A DNA stretch of 64,000 nucleotides from contig NC_031774.1 of assembly GCF_001522545.3 (NCBI RefSeq), forward strand, positions 17,298,296 through 17,362,295, read 5' to 3'. The translations under genes and the position numbers were made by a program. The notes below the pieces were generated by a model that saw only the letters and a program-made list of their open reading frames with translations, made no database searches and had not been told where the DNA came from. The number at the start of each line of letters is the position of its first letter. The stretch's first letter is position 1. This DNA comes from Parus major. Taxonomy: Eukaryota > Chordata > Aves > Passeriformes > Paridae. Shown one piece after another: positions 45,901 to 57,430 of this stretch.

Positions 45901-48447
45901 TCTATATCTCCAAGCATAGAGAAAAATTAGTATCTCAACTTGAAAAAACAGAAGAACTGTAGATGCCTACAAACCCACTTGCTTGTGACCTTACAGCTTG
46001 CAGAGAATGGAACAAATGAGGATGGGTACAAGAAAAACAGTTCAAACTTTGAACATGAATCTTGCCAAACAGAGCAGTAACCCAAGTCTGTTTAAAAAAG
46101 CTTAAGAAAGCAAATATCAATACTACAGTGTTTTGTTCTCATTACAGGACAGCAGCATGATCACAGGGGATAGAGAAGAGCACACCAGGAGGCCACAGGA
46201 CAACAGCTCACCTTAGACCACTCCACAATGCAGTCCAAGCAGAAGTAATGGGAGCAGTTCTCAGGAGTCCCAACAGCCTGATCCCGAAATGTGTTGAGGC
46301 AAATGGGGCAGTTTTCACCATCCTCATCAGAGGAGATGTTCACTCCATTCAAGTGTGGCTCTGATTTCAAAGCATCAGTCATTCCTTCCACAGTGGCCTC
46401 ACTTTCTTCCTCCTCTTCCTCCTCCTCCTCATCATCTTCACAATCTTAAGGAGTGAGAGATAAAAAACAGCTTGTGTGTGTTGCAGGGCTTCAGCAATGA
46501 GGCCAGAAGGGATGGGCAGGACAGGGCTCCAGTTCCCAGAAAATTCCAAGTAAGCTTATTGTATGAGTCTGCAGGGGTCAAGCACAGACTTCCCGGTTTA
46601 AGGCAATAAATTTTGCTGTTTCCTTGCTTTCTAAATCCCTTCACTAAAAAGCAATGGATTAATCTGGTGAAAAATAAAGCCTGATAATATGAGTAGCCTT
46701 GCAAGAGATTAAAAGCACAGGCACAAGAAAATCAAAAGATTATCTAAACAAGACAGTTAAGATATGTCAGGCTACCACTGAACAATGAAATTAAAAATAA
46801 AGTTATTATAAGTTACCATGTACCAAACTTTTGCTTTTTTAAGAGACATTGCAGAGGAAAAGCAGCAGCAACACACTCTACTGCAGAACAGCAAATGAAA
46901 GATTTCAACAGTAAAATATGATTTTGTGATCCAAGGAATCTTAGTGCCTTAAAGACCACTTAAAGAAGCTTGATCTTGAGTAAAATTAAACACTCAGCAC
47001 ACATCATTGAAAGGTATTTTTATTTTTATTACATAATACAAAGACATGTTAGTCTTTCTCTAAAACCTGTGAACTAAGCTGGTGTTTTGAAGAAGCAACA
47101 AAAAGTACCTAAAACCCTACTCACTTTGAGGGAGGACTTGTTGTTGGGCTGCTTGTTTGTTGTTTTTTTTTAATGAGAATGAGGCCCTTGTCTTTTCTAC
47201 TGAATTCTCCTGTCTGGACATACAGAGTATACTCTGAATGACGCATTAATAAAGCTTTTTGGCACCTGGTATCAAGTTTTTAGTCTGTGTTCAAATCAGT
47301 CTAACTAGTCACTTGGAAAACTGTGCTCTTGCCTTCTCAACAAGCTTTAGATCTGATAAAATTCTATTTTTGTATATCCAAATATTAATTTGAGTGTAGC
47401 AGCTTCAAAAGTACATGTATATCCAGAGTATATTTTCAGTAAAATTAACAAATTCAAATAACATCCACACTCCTTTTTTAAAGAAAAATTAGTCAAGTCT
47501 TCTTCCATCCTCCCTAGGTATTACAGCAATAATAACTTATTTCCAGAATTCCCCATCACAACATTCACTTTAGAGCCCCATGCCAAAGCAAACTAACAAA
47601 TATGCTTTTTATGTGAAAAACCAGCATGAGCCATTGCTGCAACTTTGGCTTTTTTTCCTGCTCATGCTGGGGCAGAGTTCACTCCTGCTGACTACAACTC
47701 CACCACTTTGGTTAGCAGATAGTCTTCAAACATGCAAATGCTTTAAAAGCTTAGAAATTGGGAACTATTATTTGATTGCTTATTACTGCAGGATTTTGGC
47801 ATCATCCTGACACAGCAGCATCTGTAGATTTCTATTTCACTGTTAGTTTCTGGAGGAACAGCTTTCATCTCGCTCTTCCTCAGTTATTAAAAAATGCCTG
47901 TTAAGGCATATGAACAGACCTTACCTTCTAATTCTTCATCTCCACTTTCTTTGTCCTCCTCACCTCCCTCTTCCTCAGTGTCATTATCTTCCTCTTCACT
48001 ACCAGTATCGTCTTCTGAATCCCAGCTATTTCCACCATTGCTTTCTTAAAAAGAGAAGAGCAGAGGAAATACCTATTTGATGCAGACAGACAGGCAGAAC
48101 AGCGCCCTAATCAGGCCACTATGGATGAAGTCCCCCATTTCCTCAGTGGTATCAAAGCTGCCCATCTGGAGAAACTCCAGGGAAGTATACCAGCAGTCTG
48201 ATACACACAAGCTATGAAGCGAAGCAAAACAAAAAAACTGTCAGGGAAAAAGTGACAAATGGTCCCAAATACAATTTTACCAGCCTGCTGAGGGTAAATC
48301 AATAGGTTCTGGAACCTCGAAGCAGAAAGGTGCACGTGCAGAGAGGCCACACTTACCTGTTTCGCTGAGGAGGGCGAGACACTGCCTTTTGCCCTTTCCC
48401 AGAGCAGCGTTCTTGTTGATCAGCTCATCCTGGCTGTCATCATCCAT
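27977..48447 (-). CDS. PHRF1: PHRF1, PHD and RING finger domain protein 1 (complete, 17 coding exons, 1,700 aa)
   Basis: This nuclear E3 ligase and CTD-binding protein is linked to TGIF turnover and DNA repair in mammals. Coding exons from 5' to 3' are 48447-48357, 48044-47925, 46444-46212, 45238-45155, 44189-44068, 42507-42410, 41864-41692, 40218-40089, 39775-39636, 38813-38626, 37833-37714, 35839-35685, 34827-32056, 31349-31198, 30726-30466, 29418-29290 and 28111-27977. They sum to 5,103 nt with consistent phases and GT-AG borders. After an acidic N-terminus with nine consecutive Glu (76-84), the RING uses C116, C119, C134, H136, C139, C142, C153 and probably D156. The PHD finger has C196, C199, C211, C214, H219, C222, C237 and C240. 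One 2.77-kb exon encodes residues 552-1475, with an SR/RS-rich part at about 1018-1243. The C-terminal SRI domain (about 1614-1690; [20 protein letters not shown]) binds phosphorylated RNA polymerase II CTD. Human PHRF1 is about 1,649 aa. The GCCATGG start context is strong. Confidence 0.96.
45861..45912. repeat. ATCT/AGAT tetranucleotide microsatellite in a PHRF1 intron
   Basis: AGACAGATAGACAGAG is followed by imperfect TATCTATATCTATCTATCTAT units. This is a short, interrupted simple repeat. Confidence 0.75.
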
Positions 48448-48560
48448 GGCGGGACATCGGAATCCCGGCAGGACGGCCGAGTCGGGGAGGCAGCGCGGCG
48501 CCTACAGCAGCGGGGCAGGCACCGGGCCGGAACAGGGCGCCCAACGCATCTGCGGAGACC
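48448..48560 (-). promoter_or_regulatory. PHRF1 5' untranslated part of the start-codon exon, with an overlapping uORF
   Basis: This GC-rich block lies upstream of the PHRF1 ATG on the minus strand. A possible splice acceptor (TCTCCGCAG) places an exon start near 48549, and another (GCTGTAG) near 48501. An upstream ATG at 48457-48455, ten bases before the main start and out of frame, opens a five-codon frame whose TGA overlaps the start of the PHRF1 coding region. Confidence 0.5.
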
Positions 48561-51500
48561 TGCTGGGAGAAGGGACATTGCTCTCCTACACCACGGAGCA
48601 GTTTTCCCAGTCTCAGCTGTGACTACAGCCATTGCTCCGTGAGGTTTCACAGCCCTGCTGAGCTGGATGAAACCAGCTGCTTGTGAAAATCTGTGCGAGT
48701 GAGAGATTCAGCTTTATCTTGGGCTCCTGGATGATGGCAAAAGGTGGAACCAGAACTCCCCACTGAAAATAGCAACAGAAAACCTACAAACACTGAAACC
48801 ATCCCATGGACCAGCAACTCACTGCAAAACTGAAGGGGCCAGAGGCCCTTTGAACGAAGCCTAACAGGATGACAATATGTGTTTTAAATCAAAATACTCC
48901 ACCTTGCCTGACTGAAAAGAAGAATAAAGATCATGTCGTTTAGGTCCTTTACATATTAAAAAAAGAGCCTTTGCGCAGTTCTTGTCATGAAGTAGAGAAG
49001 TTGAAGACCCCATAACCATTATTCCATGGAAAAGATAAGACCTGATTTAGTGCATATTAATGCAATCACATTAATTGCTGTGCATTAGCACAAACTGGCA
49101 GTAAAACTGACAGATACTGAGAGATGTTGCATGATCCAAATTCATAATGACAATTAAATCAGAGCTTTTAACACATAATGCTACAAAGCATTAAGGCAGA
49201 CAGACCCCTGGCAAGCTTCTATAAGCAAGTCATGAAAATATATAATTAAAAGACACTTAAAGCTAGGTGTCATATCTCAATATGAAAAAAAATGATTCTT
49301 TTATAAGTGTGGTAAAGAAGTTTCAATCAGGTGCTCTTCTCCCACTCTCCCTGTTCCCCATTACATATCTTGCATATTAAGAGATTTTTTTGGAACAAAA
49401 CATTATGTTTTATTCAAGTGCTCTTGATCTGTACCTTTACTTCCACACTCCCTCTTTAAGCCATAGAGCACAGGTCTGCACCAGAGTCTTAAAAATGTAG
49501 GTTCTACTAAACTAGATCAAACTACAAACGGAGTCTTCAGTGATCAGGGAAAAAAACCCAACTGAACAGAAAGAAGATTGAGCTTCAACACAACTAAGTT
49601 ATTGTTAAGATTTCTCCTAACTTCAGTAAGAATGCTGCCTAAAAAGAGGTTTACATTTTTAGTTAAACTTGTGGCTGTTAACAGAAGTGTTTAAAAAACT
49701 GTTTAAAAACAATTTATGTTGGCTGAAAATACACAAACTCATCAAAAGCCAGTCACTCCATGATGCAACTGAAAAAATATGAAGAAACACCCGTAAGTTT
49801 TCAAGTTTCAGCAGTGCGTATGTATGAATTATTCAGACTGAAACTCAATTATATAATATCCTCCCAAAAGCTCAGTTAGCTACAGCAATGCAAAATTTGT
49901 GGTGACGTGACAAGCAGGCCACACAAAGGGAAGGACTGGCAGCACCAGTCCCCCAGCAGGGCAGTGGCAGGCACGTGTTCCATCCCTGCATTTGGATGCT
50001 GAGATCTGGGAGTGGATGCAGAACCTGGGCTACTTCTCCATGGGCATCCTGTGGAAACAGAGCAGGTTCCTGCTGACCTGTCACTGCCACACCCAGTCAA
50101 GCCACGGCACTTCTGAGCCACTGAGGATGAGGGTGGCCAACCAAAGCCACGGCAAGTAAAAGCCATGGATAAGCCTCCACTATGGCCATTACCTTTGTTT
50201 CCCTGCTCTCCACTGTCCCTCAAAGCACAGCAATAAGCACAGGGTGGAAAAGATCTTTGTTTCAAAAAGTGATTCCTACAAGCCACAGTTCTGACCAACA
50301 TACACTTCGTTATATTTCCAAACAGCATGCATTTCTTCACTGTAGTGGAATAAAACCACTACCCACATTATTTTTGCCTTGCTACCCCATGGAAAGCTAT
50401 CCTTTAGGCACAGAGGCAAACAAATCAGCACTTGTGACTTGACAATCTGAACTGACATATTTATGCTGCAAATGTAAGCTTGTACTTTGCTCACAGGCAA
50501 AATTCCGAGTTAAAGAAAATCTGGTATTGCAGCAAACAATCAAGTCTTCAAATCATGTCAGTAAAAAAAGTCTGTTTTGTGGATAGCTGGAAACTTACAA
50601 GAAGCAACCAAGTGATTAAGTAAATTTAAGATTTCTAAGCACATCACAAGTATTTTTATATATATATTTTTTATATATACTATATAAGCAACCTTTTCCA
50701 AACTGGGAAGCTGCTCTTAAGAAAAAAAGAGGGAAGCCATGGTGGACTATACTAATATAAGAGTATACTAATATGAGAGGCCCCTTATATTTTTTTTAAG
50801 AACAATAAGCAGCATTTCCAAGCTGTTGTTTTTTTTTTTTAATGGGAGGCTTTTCAAACAAACTGCAACTGTGAAACACGAACACATCCATGATACACTT
50901 CAGATAGTTTCACCCACCTGTACAAAAGCCCTGTTTTCTCCAGCACTTACCACATCAGAATTTTTCTAACCCCCAGAGCCAGAACTAGCAAATACAAAAT
51001 AGATGGAAAACATTTTTATTATGTAAACTAAGAAGTTTGGTTAAGGAGGGGATGGCAGTCATTCCTCCAGAGCAAACCTTAACTCTGCACTTCTCTAACA
51101 AAAAGGACCAGACTGCTAAAAACCAACCAGTTATCCCTGAATACAATCTGACTCGGGCAGCTACAGCTGCTTAGTTTGGGGGTGTGAAGGACTTGCCCTC
51201 GTGCTTGTACCCAACCCCTCACTGCTTCATCACCTGGAAAATCCCACGGTCTGCAGTAGCCTCCATACAGCCCTTCAGCTGCAAGCAGCTCTAACATTCA
51301 CCAATCCTCCCTTCTGCATGCCACTTTGTAAGTCTGTTCAGAGGAGTTTAGGATAGAATACAGATGCAGGGTGATCCGGCCAGAGATCCCTTGTCTTGTA
51401 CTCAAAACCACTGATGCTTACAGCAAGCCCCATTTCAGTTCCTTGGGCAGGTGCATCATCCACTCACACAGCATAACTATCCAGTGTCCAGATTACAGCT

Positions 51501-54348
51501 TACATACAAGGCTGTTTGAAGGCAGTCACTGCCCTCCTCCTTAACATCCCCATTTTCAAATTCTCATTTAGAATACCCTAAACAAACATTACACTACAGA
51601 AGCAACAAGTGTATGGCAGGTGTTTGATCACTTTACTTGCAACAGAGCTTTTCTGCTTAGGTTTCCTTCCCCAAGACACAACCTCAGCAAGGCCAGATTG
51701 GGTTTGCTTGCAGTGCTGTGTCCCTATGGCAGCATAGGCTCTGCTGCAGGACAAGTCGTAAGCCCAGGCTTTGCTGCTAAAACAGATTACATTTTTACAC
51801 AGAGATGCCTTAATTCATTTTAACAGTACAATCAAAGTGCAATTACAAATATTTTCTTCAAGCTGTATTAGCAACAGGGTTTTCTGTTGGCTTCAACAAC
51901 AGAGAAGATTTAAGTGCTTCCTCCGGAACAAGTGTTTATCAAACAAGCACTTCAGCAAACATTTAGCTTTTTGAACTAAAGTCCTCATGCACTACCACAA
52001 ATCAGTGTTTTAATGTACTTTGAGTATGTTCCAGGGAGAAGGCAAGCACAGTTTTCCAGCCATCAAGAGGAGGCACAGTCTGCAGAGGACACTAGAGCTC
52101 CATCTCACCTGACACAAAGCCCATAGAGCTGCTACAACAGCGAGCACTTCTCCCAGCCACAGGCACTTTTCCTCCTAGCACCTCGTCCTCCACCAACTTC
52201 TTAGGTAGTTTCTACATTTTTTTTAGAAACAGAACAGCTATTACAGAAGGCATTTACTTTCACTTGCTTGGGTAACACTCAGGATTTTTTACAGGCAAAG
52301 AGAAGTTTCTCACAGGGTGATTTTGAATGCTGATCTAATTACACGGGCAACTACTGAGCCATGATGTTCTAAAGACGACTTATAACTAGATTTAAACCTA
52401 CTAAATATTCAAACATACAGGCTTTCAGTTCTCATTCACACATCTGCTTTATTGATTTCTTGGGGGGAGGGGTTTGGTTGTGTTTTTTCCTGGTTTTGTT
52501 TTTTTCCCCCAATAAACTAAATAATCAAGTTCTCTGGAAAAACAATGTCACACATCAGAAATCATTTAGATTTGTTTCCAATTTCATATGTTACATTCAA
52601 AAACATGAAAGTAAGAACCATTGTAAAAATCATTGTTGTAACTGGTTGGAAAAAATCTGGTTATGGTGTGACTATTATCCACCATCACCACATTCCAAAG
52701 GTAAATTAAGACAACTTGGCAGAGAAATAATGCAGATTAACAAGACACTCCTACAGCCCAGAGTCATGCACTGCCAATCTAGCATGCACAAGGAGCTTAA
52801 AAAAGTCCCCTAAATCTAAATTTAGATCCCTGTTTAAATTACCAAAAACAATTTAACTCTTAAATACCACTAATCAGAACTGCCTATGCAATAATTTAAG
52901 TGGAAGCACCTAAGAACCCAATAGATAAGCCACAGAAAACTAATCCCAGGATAGGTAAGGAAGTGCTTATCTGCCACCCCATCCCAGCCCTGCCCTAAAT
53001 TTAGCCACCTTGAATTCCAGGATGAAAACTGTCCACCAAAGCTTCCCCAGGAGCTGACACTACACTCTTTGGGGAGTTCGTAATGCAAACAAAGCAACAC
53101 AAAGCACTTTTAAAGTACATCATCTTATCCAGAGGAGCAGCTAAGCATTTTGTACCTCTGTATTCAAAGCAGCAGCCAAGCCCTGTGGAATTCCCAGCCT
53201 CCAATTCCTTGCAACCACTGGCTCTGCTTCCAGCTGTGAATTAACTACTCTCCAACTCTGCACATCCTTCTCTTTCTTAACAGGCTTCTTTTCCTAGGAA
53301 GAGTCACCCTTACTGGCGAGCTCCCTTTCATCATCGGTCTTTCACACCAGTCCCATTTTTAGCTACAGCTTCCCCTGCTGTTTATGGGCATGACTGTGGG
53401 AAAAGAAAAAACCACAACAAAAACCAACAAACCCAAACAAACAAGAAAACCCAAACAAAAAGCTCACACACTTTTATATTCTGTGCACGGCCCTGCGGAG
53501 GAAGACCCACCTACAGGAAAGGAAATAACACAACAGACACCCCGAAGCACACCAGCAACACACTGCATGGCAACAACCTGCAGGAAACCCAGTAAATGAA
53601 ACTACATTTTGTGTATGTAAATGTCATGTGTAAATGAAACGCCCCACTGTCACCAAACGTGGGGCGGCCAAGGGAAGGCTCCAGCGACACAACTTAGAAC
53701 CTCCCCGTAAGCACAGGTCCCTCAAGGCAAAGTTTTTAAGCCTGAACGTGGCCTTGTGACAAGCTAATACACGATTATAAATAAATAAATAAAGCTTGCA
53801 CGCAGCTCCTCGTTTGTACTTGTCAGCCGAGCTGACAGAAACAGCTGATAACTTCTCCCGTGTGTGCACCACAGACAGTGGGAATGGGTGGGAAGAGGGA
53901 GGAAAGGAGGAGGGAAAGGGGAGAGGCGCGGACACAACACACCGGAAACACTTGGGGTTTTGTTTAGTACCCTTACTATATTTATACACGTACTTAGTAC
54001 ATTTATTTAGGTCTCTGCCGCAGCGAAGGCAGCTGGATGGCTCCCAAGCCGTGGTGCTCCCGAGCCCGCTCGGCCTTTTCGCATCCCGCGGGACGCTCCC
54101 ACGGGAACCCCGGGAGCACCCGGGGCCAGCCCGAGCCGGGGCTGCCCTCCCGCGGAGGCGTCTCCCGTCGGAAAACAACCCACTAAATATGCTGTCGTCG
54201 TTGCTGTTTATAGGAACAACGCTAAAGGAGCGACCGGGGCAGCTCCTCACCGGGCTGGGGGAGGCGGCCGCTCCGCCAACTCCCATAGCCCGGCCCCCAC
54301 CCATCCACCGCCCGCCTGCCTGCCTGCCTGCCTGCCCCGGGCACTCAC
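48561..54348 (-). other. PHRF1: Putative first intron of PHRF1
   Basis: About 5.8 kb without recognisable exons. It contains AT-rich patches, including a TATATA tract near 50,657-50,690, and a CA/A-rich low-complexity block at about 53,401-53,465. A 252-codon + strand frame at 53796-54554 runs into the CpG island and looks like a composition artefact. Confidence 0.5.
54313..54337. repeat. (CCTG)n microsatellite beside the PHRF1 exon 1 donor
   Basis: About five GCCT units occur in a row, only a few bases downstream (minus strand) of the exon 1 splice donor at 54348. Confidence 0.75.
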
Positions 54349-54350
54349 CG

Positions 54351-54410
54351 AGGAGCAGCCCCGGCGCTCACATCCCGATCAGGAGCAGCCCGGCGCCCGC
54401 TCACATCCAG
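54351..54410 (-). repeat. 30-bp tandem duplication inside putative PHRF1 exon 1
   Basis: AGGAGCAGCCCCGGCG with CTCACATCC (54351-54380) is repeated with small changes at 54381-54410. It lies next to the exon 1 donor. Confidence 0.75.
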
Positions 54411-54479
54411 GACCCCGCGGCCGCCGCTCCCCCGGAAGCGCTGTGGAAACACTGGCGGGTCACGGGGCGGCAGCGGGCG

Positions 54480-54605
54480 GAACCACCACGCGTGAGCCGG
54501 GGGGGGGTGCGGAGCGAACCATTCGGGTGCCGGGGGGGAAGGCCGCGGGGATGAACCATTGCGGAGGGGGCGCGCGGGCTGTACCACTGCGGGGCCGCGG
54601 GAGGA
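54480..54605. repeat. Degenerate GC-rich repeat, four units, in the CpG island
   Basis: The words GAACCACCACGCG, GAACCATTCGGG, GAACCATTGCGG and GTACCACTGCGG start units at 54480, 54516, 54553 and 54581, each followed by a G-rich tail. Unit length is 28-37 bp. Confidence 0.6.
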
Positions 54606-55260
54606 CGGGGCCGCACCGCTCGGTCTCCGCGGGCAGCGCCGGTCCCTCTCCGGCCGCTCCCGGTTGCTCCATGGAAACAGGGTTGGCAGGGGTGACCGGC
54701 ATCCTTCCGCCGGTGTCTCCAAGCTTTGTGGGGGGAAAACGGGTTCAAAATCCGCCGTGCTGCGAGGCCAGCGCGGGGCTGCGCTCGCGGGATGCTCCGT
54801 TCCCAAGGGACGTCGGGCGCCGTCTCTCGGGGCTGGGAGCATCCTCTCTCAGCCCGGCCCGGCCCGCGCGGTCCGTGAGGACACGGATCGGGGCTAAATA
54901 GCTGGCGCAGACCGCCGCGGATTTTTCCCCCCTCTAACTACTCGAGGCTGGGCCCGACCCAAATGTTCCCGCGGCGCCGGCTGAGCGCACGCACGTAGAG
55001 GAGGAAGGGCTGGTTTCGCGCTGTTCCATCAGCCGTGGGGCTCTGCCCGGGCTGTCCTCGGCTGTCCGCCGGCAAGGGGAGCGCAGCCCAGGCTCCGCTT
55101 GCAGGCGGACGTGACCCAGAGCTAACGTGCGTGTCCTCGCAGACACTCGGGGCATTGTCAGGAATCAGACGGGGGCCGGGGAGAAAACAAGGTCGTTTTC
55201 CAGAGAACACAGAGTGGAGCAAAACCTGCGCCAGCATTGCTGTTGACTGCCCGCTCGAGG

Positions 55261-57430
55261 CCTGAAAGAGGGGCGAAGAGGGAGGGATCAGGGCGAAACC
55301 GCTGGTGATGCCCCAGCCGGTGAACACGCACTGCCTCGTGTTGGAAAAGGCAAGATCTGCGCTGCAGAGAGGCAACTTCTTACTTTCACGTTAGTTCATG
55401 CCAGGTTTGCCAGCCTCCAGGGATAAGACTGAGGGCATGTTCCCCCATTTGAATTGCTCCCCGAGTCCATGGGCGCAGGACAGCGGCACTGGCACTGCAC
55501 CGAGGTGGGCACGGAGGGCAGCCCGTGACGCCCTCCCGCCATCCGCGAATGCACTTCCCTGTCACTGCACACATCGTGGCTCTGGCACCGCCGCGGGGAC
55601 TGAAAGCCAGCTGGGAACAAAGGGAAGAGCTGCAGGGCTGGGATAAGCGGGAGCTCTCCACGGGACAGCACCGGCCGTGTCAGCAGGATGTTTCATCCCA
55701 GAGATTAAGGGCTGAGCCACGAACTTGTTTGGAGCTGTAGGGGGAGCGGGGGCTGAAGGCAAACCCACCAGCGCTGTAGCGAAGGCCTTGAGCCCAAAGG
55801 CCTTGCCAGGGCAATAGTAACCATCCTTTGAACCGCGTGGTCCCGCCGTTCCTTTAAAGACCCGGACGATGGCACCTCCGGAGCGAGGTGTGCCCTTCGC
55901 TCGGGCGGCGGGACAGCGCTTCGCCCTCCGCAGCAGCGCATCCTCTGCCCGCCGTGTGCTCCGCTGGCTCCGCGCCGGCCCTGCTCCATGCTGGATGGTG
56001 TAACACAGCGCTCAGGGAGGTCCGGGAAACATCCGCAGCTGTACCGGCAGCCAGCTGTGCAAGCACCACTTCAAAACACACTTCTTCCCTGTGTGCTTAC
56101 AGACAGGAGAAGGATTGAAGGAATTTATTTTATTTATTTATTTTTATTTATTTTTTTTTTCAGTAAAACCTGGAATGTGTAGTACTGCCTGGAAGAAGAG
56201 GGCCTTGGTGGAGCACAACAGCACGTGTGTCCTGTACCCTGTAGAGCAGTTGGCAGAAGCAGCAATGCTGGCAGGGAGGTGTCAGGGCAGTACCCAGCCA
56301 TGTTGCTCCCCACAAAAATACCTGGTTTTAAGAAAGGAGTATTTTCCATGGCTGTGCCTTCTTTTGTGTTGGCTCATGCCCGGAGGGTGGAGGGGTCGGT
56401 GTGCTCCACGGACGATTTCTCTCCAATCCAGGCACCAGTCCCTGTGCTGGGGAAGATGTAAAATACGTGACTTTTCCCCTACGGCTGCTGGGTGAAAACA
56501 AAAACCCCCCATACAACATGCACACAAAATGACAACAGAGACAGCCTGTCATTGTGCAGGCTGTCACGCAGAAGAGGGGCTGTTCCCCCATCCCCCCTCC
56601 ACACCGGCAATGGGAGAGCAGAGCCACGGATGAGTGTTGGAGCGCTCCAGCAAAACACGTAAGGAAATCCTTTCAATGGGGAACTGCCACCAGCTATCAG
56701 CGAGCCCGCGCTGGGTTTTGCTTCCAAATCTTGCTCCAGATTGCAAAACACCCATCGGAGCCGGGACAGCTGATGCCGAGGAAGTTTTCACAAGGGACGC
56801 AGGGCTCGTGCCTTTTGCCGGACAGCACACATCATCGGTTCACCAGGGATGAGGCGTGTTTGGTCAGTGGCCACATCTGCACCTGAAGTGTTTTTTCTTG
56901 CCCAACAGCAGTATGAATGAACCAGGGGGTCACAACAAACGTGCCCGCTCTCCCAGATGTGCTCTGGTTTCCGATCTGTTCGAGGAAGGCGAGTGTGTGA
57001 CTTCGGGCAGATGGGAGCCAGCCTGCAGGCTCGACGCCTGGCTCTGTGAGTCTCCAAACAAGGCTTTTCCCACTACAGGCCAGCGCTGCGCCCATCCATG
57101 GAGCTCTGTCTCTGGTGCTTGGCGAGCCCTCCTCGAGGTGCACTAAAATTTTCAGCATTCCAGCCGTTTGCTTGGCTGCGGTTTGTAGGGTGATGGGCGG
57201 GAGCGAGCTCGCCCCATGAGGAGGTGAGCGCTGTTATACTGAGGATGTACAGAAAACCTCCAACGGCACGTCCCTTTTTTTTAGGGGGAAGTTGCTGGAA
57301 GCAAACTCCCGGGGCCGAGGGACCACCTCCACCCCCTGGCACTGCGACGAGCGCTCGGGTTCACCACACGCCCAGCCCAGCGTAGAACAACGGAGCGGGG
57401 GAAAACATACAAAAAAATTAATGTGACACG
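55261..57430. other. Intergenic sequence between two CpG islands
   Basis: No coding exon is recognised. There is a (TTTA)-rich and T-rich tract at about 56,122-56,161. Many overlapping open frames of 60-150 codons exist on both strands, as expected of GC-rich DNA with few stops, and none shows a domain. Confidence 0.45.

Larger units (their letters stand above)
54010..55260. promoter_or_regulatory. CpG island, probable PHRF1 promoter and first exon
   Basis: The sequence changes abruptly to GC-rich with many CG dinucleotides. On the minus strand, CTGCTCCTCG followed by GTGAGTGCCC gives an excellent splice donor with the last exon base at 54349. This fits a non-coding first exon spliced to the start-codon exon 5.8 kb away; human PHRF1 also has a non-coding exon 1. 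The transcription start lies somewhere above about 54,400. The island extends well past this exon, so divergent transcription is possible. Confidence 0.6.

Noticed and set aside
53796..54554. 252-codon + strand frame entering the PHRF1 CpG island
   Set aside because: Its composition follows the island (Pro/Arg/Ala rich) and it has no known domain. The minus strand holds the convincing exon 1 donor.
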